64,000 nt of DNA from positions 1 through 64,000 of the forward strand of contig NZ_JAIOUV010000012.1 of NCBI RefSeq assembly GCF_019931145.1. Reading direction: 5' to 3'. The notes under the pieces are model-generated. The model ran no database searches. It saw nothing but the letters and a program-made list of their open reading frames with translations, and was not told the origin of the DNA. The position numbers and the translations under genes were made by a program. Of the stretch, positions 53,498 to 62,323 are shown in pieces (the stretch's first letter is position 1; each line of letters starts with the position of its first letter). Origin of the DNA: Marinicella meishanensis. GTDB taxonomy: Bacteria; Pseudomonadota; Gammaproteobacteria; Xanthomonadales; Marinicellaceae.

Positions 53498-54666
53498 TGA
53501 AAATCATCAAAATGGGCTTGTTGGTGTTGCTGTTGTTGTTGGCCGCTTGGCTGACCCCGCAACTGTTGCAAAACCCAGGCTTGATTCAAATTGAGTTGTT
53601 GGGTTATCAAATACAGATGACCGCGATTGCAGCGGGCATATTATTGCTGGTGGTGTTTGTGGCGATCTGGGTGATTTATGGTTTGCTCAAGGCCCCGCAA
53701 AAAGCCATGAAGCACTTGTCAGCGAACCACAGCCGCAAAAAATTCGCCCGTGGTTTGTTGGCCCTCAGTGAAGGCAAATGGGCCCATGCCGAAAAATTGT
53801 TGTTGGCCTCAGCGACCAAAAGCCCAACCCCGGAACTCAGTTACATGGCGGCCGCCCGTGCGGCGGTGGCGCAAAATGATTTGACCCGCGCCGAAGCGCA
53901 TTTGGATCATGCCGAAGCGGTGATCGACAACCCGTTAACCGTGGACTTGACCCGCTGTGAAATTTGGATCAAGTCCGGTCAGCCAGAGAAAGCCTTGCCG
54001 TTGTTGGATCTGATCTTGAAAACCTATCCCAACAACCCCCGGGCGGTCCATTTGCTGACCGAAGCCAGCCAGTTGACCCAGGATTGGAACCGTTTGTCAG
54101 CGGTCATCCCCAAAGCCGAAAAACTGGCCTTGATCAACCACCAAAAAAGCAATCAGTTGAAACAGCAGGTGACCTTGGAACAGTTTGCCGCCGCGGCCAG
54201 CCAGGAAGCCTTGCAAGAAATTTGGCAGGGTTTGAACAAGAAGCAACAACAACGATACAGCCACACCTATTGCGAAAACGGTTTGCGTTTGGGCGCTTAC
54301 CAAGACATCACCAGCCACATCGAAAAAGCCCAGAAATACCACTTTGATGATCAGCTGGTGGCTTATTGGTCACAACTGCCCCACAACCTCAATCACCGCT
54401 TGAAAGTGGCCGAGAAATGGTTGGTCCAACATCCCAGAAGACCAGCGGTGCTGTTGTGCAATGCCAAGTTACACATGGCCAAGAAAAACTGGGACAAAGC
54501 CGAAAGCCTGTTGTTGGAAGTGTTGAAGCGCGCACCCAGTGCCGAAGTGAACCAACTGCTCGGTTTGATTTACCAAGCCACCGGGCAAGCCGACAAAGCC
54601 TTGAGCCACTTCAGCGAAGCGGTGGTGCCCAACAACCAAGCCATCCGGGTCATCGAAGAATCATGA
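53494..54666 (+). CDS. hemY: HemY-like TPR membrane protein of heme biosynthesis operons
   Basis: The 390-aa protein has two N-terminal transmembrane helices (about 5-22 and 42-65) followed by TPR repeats (for example LLALSEGKWAHAEKLLLA, YMAAARAAVAQNDLTRAEAHLDHAEA). Enterobacterial HemY has this architecture and is linked to heme synthesis by operon context; its exact role is unknown. It overlaps both neighbours by 4 nt. Confidence 0.88.
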   Translation: MMKIIKMGLLVLLLLLAAWLTPQLLQNPGLIQIELLGYQIQMTAIAAGILLLVVFVAIWVIYGLLKAPQKAMKHLSANHSRKKFARGLLALSEGKWAHAEKLLLASATKSPTPELSYMAAARAAVAQNDLTRAEAHLDHAEAVIDNPLTVDLTRCEIWIKSGQPEKALPLLDLILKTYPNNPRAVHLLTEASQLTQDWNRLSAVIPKAEKLALINHQKSNQLKQQVTLEQFAAAASQEALQEIWQGLNKKQQQRYSHTYCENGLRLGAYQDITSHIEKAQKYHFDDQLVAYWSQLPHNLNHRLKVAEKWLVQHPRRPAVLLCNAKLHMAKKNWDKAESLLLEVLKRAPSAEVNQLLGLIYQATGQADKALSHFSEAVVPNNQAIRVIEES

Positions 54667-55331
54667 CGCAGCGCCAACGGTTGTTGCTGGTTTTGGCCCT
54701 GTGCATTTTGTTGGGGTCAGTGGCCTGGGCACAAGCCAAGCCCATTGATCAATTTCCCGCTGCGTTGGATCCGAATTGTCGCACCGGCACCGCCCAAATT
54801 TATGACGAGTGTGGCAGCCAGGCCAAGATCTTACAGGCCGCATTGGATCGCGCGGCGGCCACAGGCAAGCAGGTTTTGGTGGTGTATGGCTCAGAATGGT
54901 GCATCTGGTGTCACGTGTTGGACCAATATTTTCATGGCACGTACCACCAATTTGACTACGCCTGGGAAGTGGAGGGTGCGGTTGAGCAGTGGACCATGTA
55001 TGAACGGGACAACCCCAAGGCTCGGATCCAGGCCACTGTGCTGAATCGATTTGTGGCTGACACCTTTGTGGTGGCTCACATCGAAGGCACGTTTTCGGCA
55101 GATGGCATCGATGTGATGGCCGACACCGGCTTTGACATATACGGCTTGCGGGCCATTCCTTTGGTGATGGTGGTCGATGCCCAAGGACAATATGTGGCCC
55201 ACATGGCGGACTATGACCAAGTTGAGGGCTTGGAAATCCGCGAGGACAGCGGCGAAGAATTTCGCGGTTTCAATCGCCACTTGTTGCTCAAAGAATTGTT
55301 GCAACTGAGGAATGCAGGGGCCCAACCATGA
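54663..55331 (+). CDS. Secreted thioredoxin-fold protein with CxxC
   Basis: The 222-aa protein has a signal peptide (residues 1-24, ending AWA-QA) and a thioredoxin-like domain with C80-I-W-C83 in YGSEWCIWCHVLDQYF, followed by a cis-Pro region IPLVMVVDAQGQYV. It fits periplasmic thiol-disulfide or DUF255-like proteins. The ATG overlaps the hemY stop, so it is translated with hemY; a role in heme or cytochrome maturation is inference. Confidence 0.85.
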   Translation: MTQRQRLLLVLALCILLGSVAWAQAKPIDQFPAALDPNCRTGTAQIYDECGSQAKILQAALDRAAATGKQVLVVYGSEWCIWCHVLDQYFHGTYHQFDYAWEVEGAVEQWTMYERDNPKARIQATVLNRFVADTFVVAHIEGTFSADGIDVMADTGFDIYGLRAIPLVMVVDAQGQYVAHMADYDQVEGLEIREDSGEEFRGFNRHLLLKELLQLRNAGAQP

Positions 55332-55975
55332 GCGGTTTCATGCGAGTGATTTTACCGATGTTGGCCGTTGCGCTGAGCCCGGTACTGCAAGCGACCGAAG
55401 AGCCGGTGGCTTGTGGTCAGAATGCAGCCGCCCAGGCCTTGGCCGAGGCCATCATGGCGCATCCCGACCAAGCGCGGCCTGAGCTGGTGTGCAATGAACA
55501 ATTGGCCGCAATCGCCCAACAACGGGCCGAGTCCTTGGCCAAGAACGCGCATGATCCGGACATCACGCCGAACCAAATTGTGGTGGATGGGGGCTTCCGG
55601 TTCCCCAGCTATTACCCGGTGTCAGGCAACCAGGTGGAAGCGGTGGCCCGCGACACCCGCGAGGCCAATGCCGCGCTGACTTATTTGACCGAAAGTGGCA
55701 AGCACCACGACCAAATTTTGGGCAAGGTGGAGTTTTTTGCCTTACAAAGTCAATTGGGGGTGGGCTTTTACGCCGATGACGACCCCACCAACCACCCACA
55801 ATGGGTGGTCCTCACCGCCGAGCCTTGGTTACCACCCAAAGTGGTGTTCAAGACCGAAATGAAAGCACCCAAGCCGATGAAGCAGGACTGCGACACCGAT
55901 TGGCAGCGCAGTGACAATGAATTTCTCAAGCGCAAATGCAGCCGCTTGAAGCAGTCCAAACGCAAACGGGATTGA
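55328..55975 (+). CDS. Secreted CAP-domain-like protein (215 aa)
   Basis: A signal peptide (about 1-22) is followed by a region similar to the CAP/SCP fold: QLAAIAQQRAESLAKNA, NQVEAVARDTREANAAL, SGKHHDQILG, and LGVGFYADDD with WVVLTAEPW. A basic Lys/Arg-rich C-terminal tail with two Cys follows. It overlaps the thioredoxin-like gene by 4 nt and ends the hemX-hemY operon. CAP proteins are extracellular; the role is unknown. Confidence 0.75.
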   Translation: MSGFMRVILPMLAVALSPVLQATEEPVACGQNAAAQALAEAIMAHPDQARPELVCNEQLAAIAQQRAESLAKNAHDPDITPNQIVVDGGFRFPSYYPVSGNQVEAVARDTREANAALTYLTESGKHHDQILGKVEFFALQSQLGVGFYADDDPTNHPQWVVLTAEPWLPPKVVFKTEMKAPKPMKQDCDTDWQRSDNEFLKRKCSRLKQSKRKRD

Positions 55976-55989
55976 GTTTACCTTCCACC

Positions 55990-56755
55990 GCATCCTTTTC
56001 TCACCCCGTCATTACTGCGAAAGCAGGAATCTATTGGTATCGCTCAAGACCAAAGATTCCCGATCGGAGTCGGGAATGACGTGACTTCGTCGGGAATGAC
56101 GTGACTTCGTCGGGAATGACGTGACTTCGTCGAGAATGACGTGGCTTCTGTGAGTTCGGTGAAGACTTGATACCCACCCCATCATTCCTGCAAAAGCAGG
56201 AATCTACAGCGTCTCATGCCAGGCACACCTTCACCGCTGCGAAGGGGTCTCCTCGTGGAAACATGGGCAAGAATGTGTTGGTGTCTCTCAAGGCCAAGAT
56301 TCCCGATCGGAGTCGGGAATGACGTGACTTCGTCGGGAATGACGTGACTTCGTCGAGAATGACGAGGCTTCGTCGGGAATGACGTGGCTTCTGTGAGTTC
56401 GGTGAAGACCTGATTCTCTGATTCTCACCTCGTCATTCCTGCAAAAGCAGGAATCTACAGCGTCTCATGCCAGGCACACCTTCACCGCTGCGATGGGGTC
56501 TCCTCGTGGAAACATGGGCAAGAATGTGTTGGTGTCTCTCAAGGCCAAGATTCCCGATCGGAGTCGGGAATGACGTGGCTTCGTCGGGAATGACGTGACT
56601 TCGTCGAGAATGACGAGGCTTCTGTGAGTTCGGTGAAGACCTGATTCTCACCCCGTCATTCCTGCGAAAGCAGGAATCTATTGGTGTCGCTCAAGACCCA
56701 AGATTCCCGATCGGAGTCGGGAATGACGTGACTTCGTCGGGAATGACGTGACTGA
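55990..56755. repeat. Repeat cluster 3: hairpins and tandem 20-bp repeats
   Basis: Hairpins ATTCCTGC(G/A)AAAGCAGGAAT and GATTCCCGATCGGAGTCGGGAATC-type palindromes alternate with tandem copies of the 20-bp unit GTCGGGAATGACGTGACTTC (about four copies near 56075-56150). A segment from CATTCCTG at 56183 recurs from 56434 almost unchanged, a 251-bp period. Open frames inside it are repeat artefacts. It differs in sequence from clusters 1 and 2. Confidence 0.9.
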
Positions 56756-56768
56756 TATGCTGAGCTTG

Positions 56769-57233
56769 TTATTTGGACACCAAGCCATACCATTTGAAGG
56801 CGTACTGTCTTTGGCCCAGCTCGCCCAGGGCCGATTGGAAACTCTGAATTTCACCGGTGGTGCCAACGATGGCATGCCAACGGCTTTGGCCGGAGGCGTC
56901 CAAGGCCATGCGTCGGCGGGTTTCGCGGTCTGGGATCTGGCGGATGATGCCGGGCAGTTGGGCAAACACTTCGCCGTTCATCACGGTCAAAAAGCCGGCA
57001 TCGGCCACATGCACAAAGTCCGGCCTGATCGGCCACACAAGGCGGATCGGTCGGCCTTGATTGATGGCGTCGATCAAGGCTTGTTTGTCACCGCTGATGG
57101 CTTGGCCGGTGGCATCGTGGTGGTACAGCAGTTGCCAGTCAGTTCGGTTGGGGTGGGCGGTGGTGGCGCAGCCACTCAGCACGGTCAGCAGTGAGACCAG
57201 CAGCAAAGCCAGCAGCTTATTTCGATGGGTCAT
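56769..57233 (-). CDS. Small lipoprotein (154 aa), paralog of the next gene
   Basis: A lipobox LSGC at about residues 19-22 predicts a lipoprotein. The domain begins WQLLYHHDATGQAISGDKQ and continues ALIDAINQGRPIRLVW, which matches the neighbour at 57260 in spacing and sequence. The C-terminal region includes HAIVGTTGEIQSF and ends KWYGLVSK. The paralogs are 26 bp apart and probably came from tandem duplication. Function unknown. Confidence 0.82.
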   Translation of the reverse strand: MTHRNKLLALLLVSLLTVLSGCATTAHPNRTDWQLLYHHDATGQAISGDKQALIDAINQGRPIRLVWPIRPDFVHVADAGFLTVMNGEVFAQLPGIIRQIPDRETRRRMALDASGQSRWHAIVGTTGEIQSFQSALGELGQRQYAFKWYGLVSK

Positions 57234-57259
57234 GGTGTCATCTCCATTGCGATCAAGCG

Positions 57260-57724
57260 TTAATCAAATTCAGCAAACCATTTAATGGGTACCCGTTGTG
57301 GCATGCGGCGCACCACTTGCCCCGAGCCGCGGTCATACCACACGGCCATGAAACGGCCGGTGGTTGACAACAAGCCGCGCCAGACCACCGCAGGGGCATT
57401 GAAGTCTTGCAGTTCGGTGTCCCAATAACTGGTTTGGCCAATGTGCTCAGGGGTTTGTACAAACACCTCCTGGTCACTGGCATTGGTCACAAACGCCGGC
57501 TCGATCACGTGCTCCACAAAGGCAGTGGGGTCGTTGCTGCGGCTGGCGCGCCACACCACCCGCAGTTTTTGGCCATCGCGGATGGCTTGGAACAAGGCGT
57601 TTTTTGAGCCTTTGAGTTGTTGGCCCTGGCGGTCATGTTCATACAACAATTGCCATTCGGCGTGGGCGGTGTTGCAGGCCCCAAGGCCCATCAACACCAT
57701 CATTAGGGATTTGGTCAAGGTCAT
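57260..57724 (-). CDS. Small exported protein (154 aa), paralog of 56769-57233
   Basis: The signal sequence MTLTKSLMMVLMGLGACNTA has a Cys that could serve as a lipobox (GLGAC). The mature part reads WQLLYEHDRQGQQLKGSKN, ALFQAIRDGQKLRVVW, with a DPTAFVEHVIEPAFVTN stretch and the end IKWFAEFD. It lies upstream of the lipoprotein gene on the same strand and is likely co-transcribed. Function unknown. Confidence 0.82.
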   Translation of the reverse strand: MTLTKSLMMVLMGLGACNTAHAEWQLLYEHDRQGQQLKGSKNALFQAIRDGQKLRVVWRASRSNDPTAFVEHVIEPAFVTNASDQEVFVQTPEHIGQTSYWDTELQDFNAPAVVWRGLLSTTGRFMAVWYDRGSGQVVRRMPQRVPIKWFAEFD

Positions 57725-57869
57725 TTTGCGGTGCTCATTTTGGATGGTCTTCCATGTTAGCGAAACGGCGCTCAGATACCGTCAGAATTGGGTGGCAAAG
57801 CCGTTATGTTTTGGTGAGGATTCGGGTAAAATGGTTGATCATGAACCCAGACCCGCACATCATTCAGGC

Positions 57870-58700
57870 ATGACAGCCACCGACTCGATCATTCAATGCG
57901 GTCCTTTGGTGTTGAATCAAGCACTCAAAACAGTCACCTACCAAGGGCAAAATATCAGCCTCAGCCCGACCGCCTTTGAGTTGTTGGCACACTTGATGGC
58001 CCAAGCACCGGCGGTGGTTTCGGTGGATCAATTGTTGGCCCAAGTGTGGCCCCAGAAAGTGGTGAACCGCGACACGGTGAAACAACAAGTGAAGACTTTG
58101 CGTGATCAACTGGGTGAGGCGGCGGTGCTGATTCAATCGGTGCGGGGCTTCGGGTATCAAATCAACACCAGCCAAACCAAACATCAACCTGACAGCAAAA
58201 GGCGGGGGTGGCTGGCAGCCCTGGTGGTGTTCATGTTGCTGCTCACGGCGGTGTCCGGTTGGTGGTACACCGCGTCCCGGCCGACCATGGTGTTGCCGCT
58301 GGAAACCGCGACTTTGCCCTTCAAATTGATTGACTCGGCGGATCAGGACCTGGTGGTGATGTTGCAAGAAGAACTGACCCAGATGTTGTCTCGCCAAAGC
58401 GATGTGCGGGCCATAGCCGTCAGTGCCTTGGCGCATGCCGATGACCAACAATACAGCCCCAAAGAATACGCCCAACACCTCAATGTTGACGTCATGTTTG
58501 AAGGTTCCATCCGCGAGTTGGCCGATGGCTATGCCATTAACGTGCGGATGATTTGGACCCACAACAGCGTCGCGGTGTGGCGCGAACACATCGAGGTGGC
58601 GGTCAAAGACCGCGAGTTGGTGGTGAGCGAAACCAGGGAGGCTTTGCGCACCTTCATCAACAAAAAAGTGGCCTACATCAAACGCCAAACCCAAGCCTGA
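57870..58700 (+). CDS. ToxR/CadC-like membrane transcriptional regulator
   Basis: The 276-aa protein has an N-terminal OmpR-type winged helix (FELLAHLMAQAPAVVSVDQL, then NRDTVKQQVKTLRDQL and IQSVRGFGYQI), one transmembrane helix (about 112-130) and a C-terminal periplasmic domain with a TolB-N-like pattern (DVRAIAVSAL, LNVDVMFEGSIRE). An in-frame ATG at 57831 adds 13 residues and cannot be excluded. It lies 50 nt before the ABC exporter gene and may regulate it. Confidence 0.85.
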   Translation: MTATDSIIQCGPLVLNQALKTVTYQGQNISLSPTAFELLAHLMAQAPAVVSVDQLLAQVWPQKVVNRDTVKQQVKTLRDQLGEAAVLIQSVRGFGYQINTSQTKHQPDSKRRGWLAALVVFMLLLTAVSGWWYTASRPTMVLPLETATLPFKLIDSADQDLVVMLQEELTQMLSRQSDVRAIAVSALAHADDQQYSPKEYAQHLNVDVMFEGSIRELADGYAINVRMIWTHNSVAVWREHIEVAVKDRELVVSETREALRTFINKKVAYIKRQTQA

Positions 58701-58749
58701 GAGCGCACCATGACCGACACCATGAACCCCAAAACCAGGAGCCACTGAG

Positions 58750-60537
58750 ATGCGCGGACAAGCCCCACCCGACACCCAACAGGCAGAAAACTGGGGGGTG
58801 TTGAAAAAACTACTGCCTTATCTGACCGAGTACAAAGGTCGGGTGCTGTTGGCTTTGCTGTTTTTGGTCGGGGCCAAAGTGGCGACCACCGGCATGCCGT
58901 TTTTGATCAAGGGCATGGTCGATCAATTGAGCGGCACCGCCGACCCCAGCCAGTGGCTGTTGGCACCGGTGGCTCTGGTCTTTGCTTACGGGGCACTGCG
59001 CTTTGCCAATGTGTTGTTTGGTGAAATTCGCGATGTGTTGTTTGGTCGCGTGACCGAACGGGCCATGCGCCGCATCGCGCATCAGGTGTTTGTGCATTTG
59101 CACCGCCTGGAATTGAATTATCACTTGAACCGCAAAACCGGTGGGGTGGCCCGCGACATTGAGCGTGGGGTCGCTGGCATCAGCTTTTTGCTGCGCTTCA
59201 TGGTGTTCAGCATCTTGCCGGCGTTGATTGAAATCTTGTTGGTGGTGGCAATTTTGTTGTTCCAATATGGCTGGACTTTTGGCCTCACCACACTGCTGGC
59301 GATCCTCACTTACATTGTGTTTTCGGTCAAAGTGACCAATTGGCGCAAAGCCTTTTTGCGCGCGGCCAACACCGCCGATTCGGCCAGCAGTTCCCGGGCC
59401 ATTGACTCCCTGTTGAATTATGAAACGGTCAAGTACTACACCAATGAGTCGTTTGAGGCCGCTCGTTATGACCAAAACCTGAAAACCCTGGAAGCGGCCA
59501 AACGCAAGAACCGCTTGTCCTTGTTTGTGCTGAACGGTGGCCAAGCCCTGATCATCAGTATGTCGATGACGGCGATGATGCTGTTGGCGGTGTTGGGGGT
59601 GCAAAACGGGAACATGACCGTGGGTGATTTTGTCTTGGTCAACGCCTTCATGATGCAATTGTTCATTCCCTTGGGTTCTTTGGGTTTTGTCTATCGAGAA
59701 ATCAAAACCTCGATGATCAACATCGAGCAGCTGTTCAACATCCTGGCCATAGAGCCGCAGATCCAGGATCAAGCAGACGCCCAGGAATTGATCATTACTT
59801 CCGGGCACATCGAGTTCGAACAGGTGGCGTTCCACTACCGGGCCGATCGACCGATCATCCAAGGCCTGGACTTTCAGGTCAAAGCCGGCCAAACATTGGC
59901 GGTGGTTGGTGCCAGTGGTTCGGGCAAATCAACCCTGGTGAAATTGTTGTTTCGCTTTTATGACCCGACCGGTGGACGCATCCTGATCGATGGCCAGGAC
60001 ATCCAATCCGTGACCCAAGATTCCTTGCGACAGGCCATTGGTATCGTGCCGCAGGACACCGTGCTGTTCAATGATTCGATTTTGGAAAACATCCGCTATG
60101 GCCGCCCTGAGGCGGATGACCAAGCGGTCCACCGGGCCATCACCATGGCCTACCTGGATGAGTTCATTGCGCTGTTGCCCGATGGCGTGCACACCGAAGT
60201 GGGTGAGCGTGGCTTGAAACTGTCTGGCGGTGAAAAACAGCGGGTGGCCATTGCCCGCACCATCTTAAAACAGCCACCGATCATGGTGTTTGATGAAGCC
60301 ACGTCATCGCTGGACAGCCAGGCCGAATTCATGATCCTCAAAGCCATGGCTGAAATAGCCCAACACAGCACCAACCTGGTCATCGCCCACCGCTTGTCTA
60401 CCGTGGTGCATGCTGATGTGATTCTGGTGTTGGACCAAGGCCAGATCATTGAACAGGGGTCACACGAGCAATTGTTGGCCAATCAAGGCGCCTATGCGGC
60501 CTTGTGGGAAGCCCAACAGCAAGATCGCGAACATTGA
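58750..60537 (+). CDS. ATM1/HMT1-type ABC exporter (permease-ATPase fusion)
   Basis: The 595-aa half-transporter has an N-terminal six-helix domain with the ATM1-like segment VTERAMRRIAHQVFVHLHRL and LNRKTGGVARDIERG. The C-terminal ATPase has Walker A GASGSGKST, signature LSGGEKQR, Walker B IMVFDEATSSLD and the switch His in IAHRLST. ATM1-type exporters carry glutathione-bound sulfur or metal species across the inner membrane. AGGAG stands 11 nt before the ATG. Confidence 0.93.
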   Translation: MRGQAPPDTQQAENWGVLKKLLPYLTEYKGRVLLALLFLVGAKVATTGMPFLIKGMVDQLSGTADPSQWLLAPVALVFAYGALRFANVLFGEIRDVLFGRVTERAMRRIAHQVFVHLHRLELNYHLNRKTGGVARDIERGVAGISFLLRFMVFSILPALIEILLVVAILLFQYGWTFGLTTLLAILTYIVFSVKVTNWRKAFLRAANTADSASSSRAIDSLLNYETVKYYTNESFEAARYDQNLKTLEAAKRKNRLSLFVLNGGQALIISMSMTAMMLLAVLGVQNGNMTVGDFVLVNAFMMQLFIPLGSLGFVYREIKTSMINIEQLFNILAIEPQIQDQADAQELIITSGHIEFEQVAFHYRADRPIIQGLDFQVKAGQTLAVVGASGSGKSTLVKLLFRFYDPTGGRILIDGQDIQSVTQDSLRQAIGIVPQDTVLFNDSILENIRYGRPEADDQAVHRAITMAYLDEFIALLPDGVHTEVGERGLKLSGGEKQRVAIARTILKQPPIMVFDEATSSLDSQAEFMILKAMAEIAQHSTNLVIAHRLSTVVHADVILVLDQGQIIEQGSHEQLLANQGAYAALWEAQQQDREH

Positions 60538-60632
60538 AGCCGACCGGTCACCAGCAGTCGATCACCGTCACCCAACCGAGGTGAACACAAGCCAAGGCCA
60601 GATGTTTTGGTTGGATGATGAGCTTGTGACAA

Positions 60633-60912
60633 ACACACCCCTCAATCCCCTCTTAAGAGGGGAGGTAGGGAAACATATGCCTTGGCCTCTTAATTTAAGT
60701 TTTGGCACAACGCAAGAGACGAGATCAATGGACAGCTTACTTTCTGATTTAGATTTTTACCTTGTTTTTAAAGAACTATCAGATTCATTGTGTACTAACA
60801 ATCATCAACATGATGTTGCTGTCATGGAAGACAGTATCTCTCGCCTACAGGGATGTAGGTGTACCGAGATAGCTAGGAGCGGAATCGGCCGAGAGGGGAT
60901 TGAGGGGTGTGT
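60633..60912. mobile_element. MITE-like element with perfect 21-bp terminal inverted repeats
   Basis: The ends 60633-60653 (beginning ACACACCCCTCAATCC) and 60892-60912 are exact reverse complements over 21 bp. The interior is AT-richer than its surroundings, has no convincing gene, and includes the hairpins CCCCTCTTAAGAGGGG (60646-60661) and CCTACAGGGATGTAGG near 60844. No clear target duplication is visible. Flanks 60538-60632 and 60913-61130 contain no gene I can support. Confidence 0.7.
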
Positions 60913-61130
60913 GAATGAACATGAATTGAAGCAATGAATTGAGTCTTGGATTATGGCGGGAAAAGTAATCAGCCCGGAGGGGTGTGGGAGAGAAGAGTGT
61001 GCAGGCTGCGGCAGTGGAACAGCGAGGGAGGATACAAGGTTCACCCTCTATGCTTCGGGGGTGGCCGGGTCGCTTGGCGCGTAACCGCCACTGAAAATGG
61101 ACGGTACCCAGTGTTTCTGAGAAATATTCA

Positions 61131-61160
61131 TTGATATGGCGGTATATTCATCTGTATATT
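61131..61160 (+). promoter_or_regulatory. Predicted promoter of the membrane XRE regulator
   Basis: TTGATA (61131-61136) and TATATT (61155-61160) are 18 bp apart, 50 bp before the ATG at 61210. TATTCAT/TATATTC repeats across the boxes may be regulator sites. Confidence 0.55.
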
Positions 61161-61209
61161 CCTGTTATGACCGCCAAGAATGGGGGTTCTTCAAAACCAG
61201 AGACGAACC

Positions 61210-61917
61210 ATGAAACTCAGTGAAAAAATTAAATTACTGCGCACCCAAGAGCAACTGACCCAACCCGAATTGGCCAGCAAAGCCGGCATCGAACAGTCGT
61301 ATTTATCCAAACTGGAGAACGACAAAGGCACCCCATCCTTTGACGTGATCAACAAGATTGCCCAAGCGTTTGATTTGTCTGGGATGGAATTGATCAACAG
61401 CCTCAGTCAGTCCTACATTGAACAGCACCTGTCCCACATCCCAGAGGTGGCGGCCGAATATGCCTCGATCAAACACCGGCAACTCAGGCGCCTCAAGTGG
61501 CGCTTCATTTGGTCATCGGCAGTGGTGGTGCTGGGGGTGGGCTTGTTCTTCATCGGCTCCCAGGGGGTGCTGTTTCCTGCAGTGGAATACATTTATGAAT
61601 CACCCGGGGTGATCAAACCGGGTGAAACCGTGTATCAATATCAATCACATGAGATCGAAGCCATCAACGAAACCCGCGAACAGGCTCAGCTGCGAACCCA
61701 AAACAACCGCGACCGCTTGGATTTGCATTTTCTCACCGTGGCCGATTATGCCGGCAACACCTTCATTGCTGAGGTGCCTGGCGGCCGGCGGGTCTATGAA
61801 TACCGAGAAGAAAAACGTTTGAATACGGCCAACAGCGACTTGGTCTCCAGCTTGGGCATGATGTGCATGGTGGCCGGTATGTTCATGTTCGCCTATGCCT
61901 TCCGTTTCAAGCAATGA
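61210..61917 (+). CDS. XRE-family regulator with transmembrane and periplasmic domain
   Basis: The start at 61210 gives 235 aa. A Cro/C1 HTH domain lies at residues 3-60 (LRTQEQLTQPELASKAGIEQ then SYLSKLENDKGTPSFDVI). A transmembrane helix lies at about 100-120, then a periplasmic segment of about 90 residues with EYIYESPGVIKPGETVY, and a second hydrophobic helix near the C-terminus. An anchored repressor of this type may sense the envelope. No partner gene is clear. Confidence 0.83.
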   Translation: MKLSEKIKLLRTQEQLTQPELASKAGIEQSYLSKLENDKGTPSFDVINKIAQAFDLSGMELINSLSQSYIEQHLSHIPEVAAEYASIKHRQLRRLKWRFIWSSAVVVLGVGLFFIGSQGVLFPAVEYIYESPGVIKPGETVYQYQSHEIEAINETREQAQLRTQNNRDRLDLHFLTVADYAGNTFIAEVPGGRRVYEYREEKRLNTANSDLVSSLGMMCMVAGMFMFAYAFRFKQ

Positions 61918-61923
61918 ACTGAG

Positions 61924-62277
61924 TCACAACGCCGCGCCGGCAGGGGCTTGCTGTTTGAATTGGCAGTACAAATCGTTCAGGTGCATTTTCCAATCCGTGA
62001 AAATGAATCGATCTGGTTTGCTCTTGACCGGCGCATATGAGGGCACCAAACCGTGCAACAAATCCACCGTTAAATCACACTGGATGTCGACCAAGGGCAT
62101 GGCTTGCATGATGTCGTCACGAGAAAAATGAACCACTTTGCGCGTGACAGGATGAGCAGTCTGATCTTGTTGGGCTTCTTTGGCCAGGCATGGGAAGATC
62201 AGCAAGCAAGCCAGCAAACCCAGGCTGACAAGACCGCGATTGTTGATGGGGACATGATTGCGCATACCCACCAGCAT
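61924..62277 (-). CDS. Small exported protein (117 aa)
   Basis: A hydrophobic signal-like segment GLVSLGLLACLLIFPCLA lies near residues 16-34. The mature part has a Cys in DIQCDLTVDLLHGLVPSY and another in LNDLYCQFKQQ, suitable for a disulfide. A longer in-frame start runs into the neighbouring AraC gene; the start at 62277 or 62265 is not fixed by a ribosome site. Family unknown. Confidence 0.6.
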   Translation of the reverse strand: MLVGMRNHVPINNRGLVSLGLLACLLIFPCLAKEAQQDQTAHPVTRKVVHFSRDDIMQAMPLVDIQCDLTVDLLHGLVPSYAPVKSKPDRFIFTDWKMHLNDLYCQFKQQAPAGAAL

Positions 62278-62323
62278 AGCAGATTTGGGGGTCAGCGTGC
62301 CATCAAAATTTGACCCCTGGGGT

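Noticed and set aside
56075-56150. Tandem 20-bp repeats considered as a CRISPR array
   Set aside because: The units are directly adjacent without spacers and recur with the hairpins of repeat cluster 3.
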